A stretch of 64,000 nt of DNA from Chlorops oryzae. Lineage: Eukaryota; Arthropoda; Insecta; Diptera; Chloropidae. Under the pieces are notes generated by a model. That model was not told where the DNA came from. It searched no databases and worked only from the letters and a program-made list of their open reading frames with translations. Below, piece by piece: positions 56,341-64,000 of this stretch (positions are counted from its first letter, which is position 1; each line of letters starts with the position of its first letter). Made by a program: the position numbers and the translations under genes. The stretch spans positions 11,049,007 to 11,113,006 of the forward strand of contig CM035807.1 in assembly GCA_020466095.1 (NCBI GenBank), in the 5' to 3' direction.

Positions 56341-57719
56341 GTGTGTACACAATTTAAGGGAAGGCCGAATAGTGTTGCAAGAATATATGCTCGAAAAAGT
56401 AGGAGAGGAAAATGCTTTCAATAAAAGCATGAAAAGAAAACGCCAAATGATGGCATATGGAAATCGTTTTGCTGCGAAGCGCTATTTTCGCAACAGAGAT
56501 GCTGTCATTTGTTGTTGTTGGCTTTTAAGTTATCGTATGGTATATTTTTTTTTTTTTTAGTTAAAAGTATATTTGTCAGGTGGAAGGAATGCTCCACAAA
56601 ATTGACAGGAATGACAGTTCCGATGACAAATTTTTCGCTTTTTTCTTCTGTCATATTTCATAGCAAAGAGTCGTCCTTCATTCTTGTCATTCAAATTTTT
56701 TTTTTTTAAATATCGAACATTAATCACAAAACCAGCACAATTCGAAATGTTAGAGTGTTAGAAGATGGACATTTATATGGATCGGTTCAGCAGTTAATGG
56801 AGAGTATTTTAAATTTATAAAAAATTTTTTTTTTATTTTAAGGGAATTTTAGGTTTATTTTAAGACATTCAGAAGATATATGTATGTACATTAGACCGTC
56901 CACCTTATATGGAAGAAAAAAGAAGTGCGCCGTATACCAGCGAAAAGAAAAAAAATTTTTTTTCTATCGAACGTAGAGGTCGCGCATTGGTATATTTCTT
57001 CATATCTCTGGTGTTTACAGTCGGATTTTAAAGTTTGGTACATCAGTGTTTTTGTCGCAAGGAAGTCATTGACCTCAGACGTACCGTTCTAGTATTTACC
57101 CTCAAGATCTCAGTGCCTACCATCCTAATGTACCACCCTTATATCAAAAAAATAAAACCCTTAAAATATCATCAAATTTCTCCTCAGGAAGTATATCGAT
57201 ATTTCCAACATAACTATTTTTAACTAAAAATTGAAAATTGTTTTAAGTTCTTTTGTCCACTCTTCGGTCCCTATCTACGTATGAGTTGAAGTTTAATGTT
57301 CCAAATTAACATCAAAATGTACTTTGAGATATGCCAAGTAATTTTTCCGAAAACATTGTTGTGCTAAAATGACGCATTAGGGAACTATAACCGTTTAATA
57401 TTCCAAAAAAAAAAAAAACAATTCTTCCTGAAAGTATGCTATTAAATATTTTATTGAAATGCATAAATATATCGCTCATATACTTCAATAACATACTAAA
57501 TTCCATTTTAGTAAACATAAATACTCGAAATTTATTTTTCTTACTTCTTGTTATCGATTTTGGCGGACTGGCCAGGCCTGCATGTAATTCTTATTACCCG
57601 GAAATATCCTGACTACTAAATACCACGCTGTCGTCGTCTGTTCATGTTGTTTCCTATTTCAGAGAGCTTACCTCTCCCAATCATTAGTGGAATAAAAAAG
57701 ACGGAAGGAAATACATAAA
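56341..57719. other. Gene-free stretch
   Basis: No gene, RNA or defined repeat was recognised beyond T and A runs. Confidence 0.4.
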
Positions 57720-58950
57720 TAGGCCATTTAAATATTCCTAGCAGTGGGATGGTAGTCATGACCATGAATATCCTCTTGCGTTTCAATCATTGTTAAAACC
57801 TACACGCTCCAACAATGCCAGTCATGTGCCTAGCTTAATGAAAACTGAATCCAATCAACTTCAATTCGAGTCGCAAATTCCATTTTCCGATTCTTTATTC
57901 GTCTATTCTTCAATCATTTCGGATATACATGAAATAATAGCCATTTATGAATATTCCTAGCAGTGATGGATATCATGACATGAAATTTTCGTCAATCATA
58001 TGTTAAAATAAATACACGAAAACAAATGCATATTCCTAGCTTAATGAAATATGAATCAATCAACTCAAATCATGAAATATTAATCCATACAATATATTGT
58101 CTATCTTAATAAATTGATAATAATTCAATATGAAATAACATATTTGAATTTTTACTATCGATAATATCAGAAAATATTTCCGCAATAGATAAATTGAACA
58201 ATTGAAAATAAACGAAATAAATAATGAAATATTAATAAAATATGAAATAAATAAAAATATGAAATATTAAATAATATAAATAAATAAAATAAAATTGAAA
58301 TAAATAAAAATAATGAAATAAATAAAAAATAAATAAATAAAAATATAAATAAATAAAATATAAATAAATAAAAATAAAATAAATAAAAATATAAATAAAT
58401 AAAAAAAAATAAATAAAAATAAAAATAAATAAAAATATGACAGATAAATAAAAAAATAAAAAAAAATAAATAAAAATATACAGTAAAAAAAATAATAAAA
58501 AATGAATATAAATATGAAATAAATAATAAAAATAATATAAAATAATAAATAAATAATAAAAAATAATAAAAAAATAAAAAAAAATAAAAAAAAATAAAAA
58601 AAATAATAAAAAATAAAAATAAATAAATAAATAAAAAAAATGAAATAAATAATAAAAAAGTTAAAAAAAATTAAAAGTTAAAACAAAAATTTAAATAAAT
58701 TAAATGAAAAATTAAAAAATTAAAAAATTAAAAATTAAAATTAAAAATTTAAATAAATTAAAAAATTAAAAAAACAAAAAATAAAAATAAAATCAAAAAA
58801 AAATTAGAAAAAAATTAGAAAAATAGAAAAATCAATATTTAAAAAAATTTTAAAAATAAAAAAATTTTTTTAAAAATAAACAAAATAAAAAAGGTAAGAA
58901 ATATAAGAATTATAAAAATGAAAATATTAAAAAAATTAAAAAAAATAATA
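57720..58950. repeat. Diverged tandem duplication fading into an AAATAAA low-complexity tract
   Basis: A unit at about 57722-57930 (ccatttaaatattcctagca, tttcaatcattgttaaaa, cctagcttaatgaaaactga) is repeated at about 57950-58085 as a shorter version missing scattered bases. From about 58090 to 58950 the sequence is almost only A and T in aaataaataaa patterns. Confidence 0.7.
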
Positions 58951-61161
58951 ACAAAAATAAAAACGAAGCAAAATCAACGTCATCGTTGCGTTGTCGACGA
59001 CTGGCCAAGCCCAATTTTGGTACGCAAAAGCTGTCATTGTGCTGTAAAAAACCAAATTGAACGCATCCGTTTATGGCATCAGTAACTATTTCTGCTCTGT
59101 TCGGCGTATATTTGCTTTTCCTTTACAGTTCAAACAACAAAGGTAATGAAAGGAAATTCACTTGTTTACTTTTGGCACAGCTATGCAGCCAAACGGGCCA
59201 GACCAGACGAGACCTGAACAGACGACATGCTGTTAATTTTGCTATTCACGATGGAAACCCAATTGCAAACAACCTCAGTCAACGGCTTCTGGATTCGCCG
59301 TGGTCTATTCATCAACTCGGTCCGATTTACTTTCTTCGCTGCTTCGACTTCATCCATTTTTGGATGTTTTGCGACGCGGCAGCATTTTTTCCGCCGTTAT
59401 TTCATCGTCGTTTTGGGATCTTTATTTGGTTAGTGCGGTTTGTTTCAATCCTGTTTGGCTCGTCTATTGTGGTTAGTGGGCTCGGTAGTTATGGCCCATT
59501 CGATTATTTTACCCTTCGTTACGCATTCAATGGATCCAATTTGATGTGAAACTCGTTTGCCGTCAATCATCATTTGTCGATTTCGTCGAGGACTGTAAGC
59601 TATCAATTTTCGCTGCTTTGGCTTAATTTCAATTGAAAATGACAGACGGTGATAAGAAGAAAAGAGTCAATAAAAATTTATTATACCGATGCTAAGAAAA
59701 TATTCTAACTCGTTAATGGTCCCAGTTAAGTTTATCTTTAGCGTTATGCACGGAAATGGAAAATTTTATGAAGACCTACTATTTATATTGATAACTAGAA
59801 ATCTTTCAATATTTTTAGGGCTGAATTAAAGTATTACAATAAGGGAATTTAATTTTGCGGCACCGCCTTCCATCGCAAAGAAAATTGGAGTAAAAAAAAA
59901 CTTCCTCTTTCAGACGGGGTATCAAAGTCGACCGCACATTTTTCCTTGATTCTCGATTTCGAGTAGCTCAGGAGTTCCTTCAAATATGAATTCAACAAAT
60001 GCAAACCAGTATGAAACCAGTTAGAATCAAATCCGTAGTTAATTAAAATTTATTGCATATGTTTGCACGTGCGGATTCCTGCGAGATTGGAAATCCAGCA
60101 TCAAAGTTCAAATATACCTCTTACTTTTACTATGTCCATCACGCACAAGGTTCGCCTTGTCAGAGTATCATTCAAACATGAATATTTTATAATAATATGT
60201 ATATTATCTCAAGGCACGCGAGTGTGTGGAACTTCTTTTAAAAAAGTTTCAAAGATTTTTTCACGTACATAGTGAAGGTGGCTGTATCAAAACAGGTTCT
60301 TCATTCGAATAGGGTATTAAAACAGGGTCTTCATTCGAATAGTCAATAGCGATTATGACTGATTTTAACAAAAGAAGAATTATAACGCACCATTAACTTC
60401 TACGAAATCGCAGCGTTTATCTTTAACCCTTATTTGAACTAACACCTTCAATCGATACCGTCAATTACACGTTTTTGTATTCATTTTCATTTACTCATCC
60501 CCTTTCGTTTTTTTCCATTTCAGATATTAAATGTTCCATGCTTAAATTAATCTCCATCTGAGAGGGAAAGTTCGACGTTTGAAAATCTTCTTAAACCTAC
60601 TTCAATTGTCTTTGTTGGACGTAAAGTGGTAACCACAACAGTACCAAAGGAAAACAATAATTCGTACGGAGATTACAACAATAAACATTATATTCTCAAA
60701 CGCACACAATCTCTCTGTATCTCTATCTCTCTCTCTCTCCTCTCTCAATCCATTGTGCCGGGGTTTTCATCCCCTATTGGGTTGCTTTTTATGAAGAAAG
60801 AAATTTGAGATTGCATTGGACTTAAAAGACAAAGGTATGTACTTTATTCGTGATGCCATTACACTCTATTATTTCTAGAATATCAAAGGATTACGGCTCG
60901 AAAATCCATTAACAACTTGATCCTTCTGACTCGGGCATTGTTCTCTTGCACCTTTTGGAATTCGAAAGAATTCCTATTTAGCCTTTTACTTTCGAGTTTT
61001 CGATGATTCGATGAAAATGAAAGTCGATTTAATGATATACCGACAAACTTTGTAGAAAATATTTAACGTAAATATTGCTTTGTATTCTTCCTGAAGGAGA
61101 TACATGGCTTTCAAGGAAGATCTTTTGGATAATGTTTTCAACAGTTTTGGTATTTTTGTCA
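58951..61161. other. Gene-free stretch
   Basis: The 158-codon frame at 59073-59549 has no family features. A 30-bp direct repeat (aacagggtcttcattcgaat) is at about 60290-60341 and a CT tract at 60727-60745. Confidence 0.4.
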
Positions 61162-61792
61162 CACTGAGCGAAATTAACATGATTTTTTTTAAAAGGGTAC
61201 ATTGTTATTCGCAGTCCTTTTGATTTTCGAGCAGAACGAAAAATTCAAAAGAAAAATGGGTTGAGTCAACAACATTTTTGGTTGATTTGAAAGGAAATAT
61301 GTTTAATTACATTTCATTATGTTGTGTATAATTCTCATTTGGTTTATAAAATAGGACATAAAATATTTATTCATCTTAGAAATTTTTAAGCATTGCGAAA
61401 GCAGTCCACGACAACGGAGTGACAAAATCGGATGAAGTCCATTCGATGGCTATTGTTGGGGTTATGATCAGCAGAGGGCTCGGTGGACATTTGATATGAG
61501 TGTTAAGTAAATTTGTTCTGACATTTCATCTTTTATGGGTATTTTAGAATTTTTTTTTTTAATTATCTTGTCATTTCAATTACGTCCGTGGTTGGTTCAA
61601 CAATTTAAATTTAAATGCATTTTTGAAAATTATCATTTCAATTCAACCTGAAATATGGTTGATTCAAAAGGAAAATATTTAATTTTTCCAAAAAGAAAAA
61701 TTGTTAAAATTAAAAATGTTCCTTGTTGAAACCGTTTTGTATGTTTTTCCTTTTGATTTAACCAGTTTTGTGATTGATTTTTTTTACCTGTA
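61162..61792 (+). repeat. CACTGAGCG repeat family, copy C (fullest)
   Basis: It runs from cactgagcgaaattaacatg to ggttgattttttttacctgt, about 630 bp, and defines the layout of the family. The first half matches copy A at 18736. The whole matches the reversed halves of copy B at 20387-22556. The ends (cactgag; inverse cacagagaaaa in copy B) are similar but not long inverted repeats, so the class is undetermined. Confidence 0.7.
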
Positions 61793-61963
61793 CACTCGTT
61801 AGGGAGTAGATGGAAATACTGCAGGGTTCTTAGGACCCACCACTATTTAAAAGCAACAAAACCGGCACATTTGAAACTGATAAAATTCAATTTTAACAAA
61901 AGATAAATGGTAACATACTTTCAAAGTTGTTCTTTTTCTAAAAATTTTACATCAATTTCACTA

Positions 61964-62131
61964 GGGGTATTCACAAAGGCGTGTTAAAACCGTTGCAAAG
62001 TCGGAAAATCGGAAAATTGCGACTTCTTAAAAACATTTTAAACTTTTTTTGTATCTTGCACAACTTTTTAAGCAGTTCAAATATTCCGATTTTCCGACTT
62101 TCCTATTTTCCGACGCCTTTGTGAATACCCC
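61964..62131. mobile_element. 168-bp palindromic MITE, second copy of the 20828 family
   Basis: GGGGTATTCACAAAGGCGT faces GACGCCTTTGTGAATACCCC between TA dinucleotides (61962-61963 and 62132-62133). The interior tttttgtatcttgcacaac is identical to that of the copy at 20828. Confidence 0.85.
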
Positions 62132-62471
62132 TACTGTTTTTTTTTTTTATTGTCATAATCTTGTTGAAAGATGTCGTTTTATTCAATTATTAATTTTTAT
62201 GTAATATATTTAATATTTGTTTTGGCTTGGGGTCCAAACATTTCTATTCCGAAATGTTATTTTTTGCAATCGGAAAAAATATTTTTCCTTATTACCGAAA
62301 GGGAACGTGGAAAGCTGACGCGATCGATTTCGAATCCAACCACTAGTTCATCATCAGTCATCTTTACTAACGTCTAAGCCACTTCGACCAGCCAGTCGAA
62401 CTATGTCGTGCTGACGTGCTTGGACCCAAAGACCGAACAAATATTAAGGGGGCTCTCTCCAGCTTTGGCAG

Positions 62472-62555
62472 AAATGAAAAACTTCATATAAAAAACCTCT
62501 TCAGAAATAAAACAGAAATTTTCTGAAGTGGTTTTTTCTATGAAGTTTTTCATTT
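62472..62555. repeat. Imperfect inverted repeat
   Basis: aaatgaaaaacttcatata, then aaaaacctcttcagaaa, is mirrored by tttctgaagtggttttttc, then tatgaagtttttcattt. Outside it are gggggctctctc and gagagagtccctc, perhaps the true termini of a MITE spanning about 62449-62587. Confidence 0.6.
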
Positions 62556-62702
62556 GTGACAGAAAGAGAGAGAGAGAGAGAGTCCCTCACGCATGGATAT
62601 ACCGAAACTTCAAATAAATTCAAATAAATTTTCAAACGAAAAATAAAAGGAAAGCATTGGTCAAACAATTTAGCAAAATTAAGGATTGATTTTATCTGAG
62701 TA

Positions 62703-63435
62703 CAGTATACCACGGATATATGCACCGTCAAAAATGCATGAGGAACAGTGCATATAAGCAGTGAGTGCATATATTGAAACCCCGGCTATAAGCACAGTCA
62801 GTGCATATACATGAAAATCATTCAAAACAAATTTCGCGTAACATATAATATTTGAGCTTCATTTAATTTTAAAAAATAACTTTATTAAAAACAAAACAAA
62901 AAAAAATTGGCTTTCAACCAAAAATCACAAATAAAGTTTCAATTATGTTACCCGTACATATTTACGAAAAGTAGTCAGATATTTTGGATTGTGCTTTTGT
63001 CTTTTGGCAAAACTCGAAATAGAATTTTTCAATAGTGGGACTCATGCAGCTTCGCAAATTGTGGGAAATGAGAAATTTGTCACACAACTGTCAAAATTTA
63101 TATGAAAATTTTACGATGGGAAAAGTTGCAAAGGCATTTGCGAAGCTGCATGAGTACTACTAATATTTTCTATTTCTTGAATAAATTGAGTTGACGGCAT
63201 AAGCGCCTTCCGTTATACGATTTTCAGCTGGTGCTTATAACAGGGGCTTTTTTTATGAAAGTGGTAGGAAAATGGCACAAATTCGCGTGCATATAAGCGG
63301 GGCCTGCTTATAAGCGGGGTGCATATATCGAAATAATTTCAGTACAATTTTGCTGAAAAAACATGAATGCACGTTTGTCAGTTCATATAACCGGGGAGTG
63401 CTTATATCCGGGGTGCATATATCCGTGGAATACTG
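62703..63435. mobile_element. 733-bp pogo-like MITE
   Basis: CAGTATACCACGGATATATG faces CATATATCCGTGGAATACTG, with TA on both sides (62701-62702 and 63436-63437). Subterminal words (gcttataagc, ggggtgcatata) recur many times in both orientations. A smaller MITE is nested at 63033. Confidence 0.8.
63033..63162. mobile_element. 130-bp MITE nested in the 62703 element
   Basis: TAGTGGGACTCATGCAGCTT with cgcaaat is matched by atttgcgAAGCTGCATGAGT with actacta. It resembles the ends of the element at 56090-56340. Confidence 0.7.
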
Positions 63436-63437
63436 TA

Positions 63438-64000
63438 CTTAATAATGTTCAAATTCCTGGAAATGTAGATGCACATATCGTACACTTATCACACAACCGG
63501 CACAATTCAAAATTTGTTGAAACAATTTTATGTCTGACCACATTTTCTGCTGAAAAACGAATACCTAGCACACTAACACTTACACATGTATATTGACTGA
63601 TCCAAAAATTTCCTCTAAAAATATGTGTTTTTTTGTTTTAGTTTAAAGGTATGTAGATTCTTATTTTCTTGACCGATCTTAAAGCTATGTAAGAACAAGT
63701 CCTTGAGGGGTTAATTTTCTTTTATTCAAGGGATAATTTGGTCAAATCGGATGATGCATTGTTCCGTTATGCTTGGAAAACTGTAATACCCCATATAAAA
63801 AATGTTTCCCCACCAAAAATCAAAATAAGGAAAATGCTTTCATACCTACATTTTTATTTTTTAATAATTTTTTCGTGCTTAAAAGGCAAAAGTTCATGGG
63901 AAAAGTCCATTTAGATATCCTGATAAAATAAAAAATATTTATTCGTAAACTAGTGTTATGGGCCATAATGGGCAAACAGGGACGATTTTTATTCGATTTT
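63438..64000. other. Gene-free stretch to the window end
   Basis: Nothing recognisable. The 77-codon frame at 63363-63596 starts inside the MITE. Confidence 0.4.

Noticed and set aside
59073..59549. 158-codon plus-strand open frame
   Set aside because: It has no recognisable domain, an unusual mix of residues and no splice or UTR context, and it lies in gene-free DNA. It is most likely a chance frame.

Overview
This is nuclear DNA of a higher fly (Diptera, Schizophora). The evidence is the intron-rich genes with small AG/GT introns, orthologs of fly DDB1/piccolo, GGNBP2 and MED27, perfect TATCGATA (DRE) motifs at the promoters, and an element with the layout of dipteran mini-me repeats. A tephritid-like, transposon-rich genome is my best guess, but the sequence alone does not settle the genus.

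Layout. About 1-26400 and 49320-64000 hold no convincing protein gene. They are introns or intergenic DNA packed with short non-autonomous DNA transposons, many with intact target-site duplications (TSDs), plus tRNA-like SINEs, retrotransposon stubs and simple repeats. A divergent Nup62-like coding segment lies at 27304-27846. The gene-dense core is 32858-49317. It holds pic/DDB1 (minus, 13 exons), GGNBP2 (plus, 5 exons), MED27 (minus, 4 exons, convergent with GGNBP2) and a probable first exon of an unidentified plus-strand gene at 49308 that diverges from MED27.

Function. The three recognised genes are housekeeping regulators: the DDB1 adaptor of CUL4 ubiquitin ligases, a zinc-finger-like protein of the GGNBP2 family, and a Mediator subunit. 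They share no pathway that I can see. pic and GGNBP2 are head-to-head, about 2.7 kb apart, separated by a 26-bp minisatellite. MED27 and the 49308 exon are head-to-head with DRE motifs, and transposon palindromes sit between them.

Most notable points: pic carries one extra base in exon 9, and removing it gives exactly the usual 1140 codons; the Nup62-like paralog has a degenerate FG region; two introns of GGNBP2 hold very long inverted repeats; a palindromic family has 9-bp TSDs; nested insertions can be ordered in time, one with its empty site elsewhere in the window; and two tandem arrays lose complexity along their length in a way that suggests long-read consensus error.
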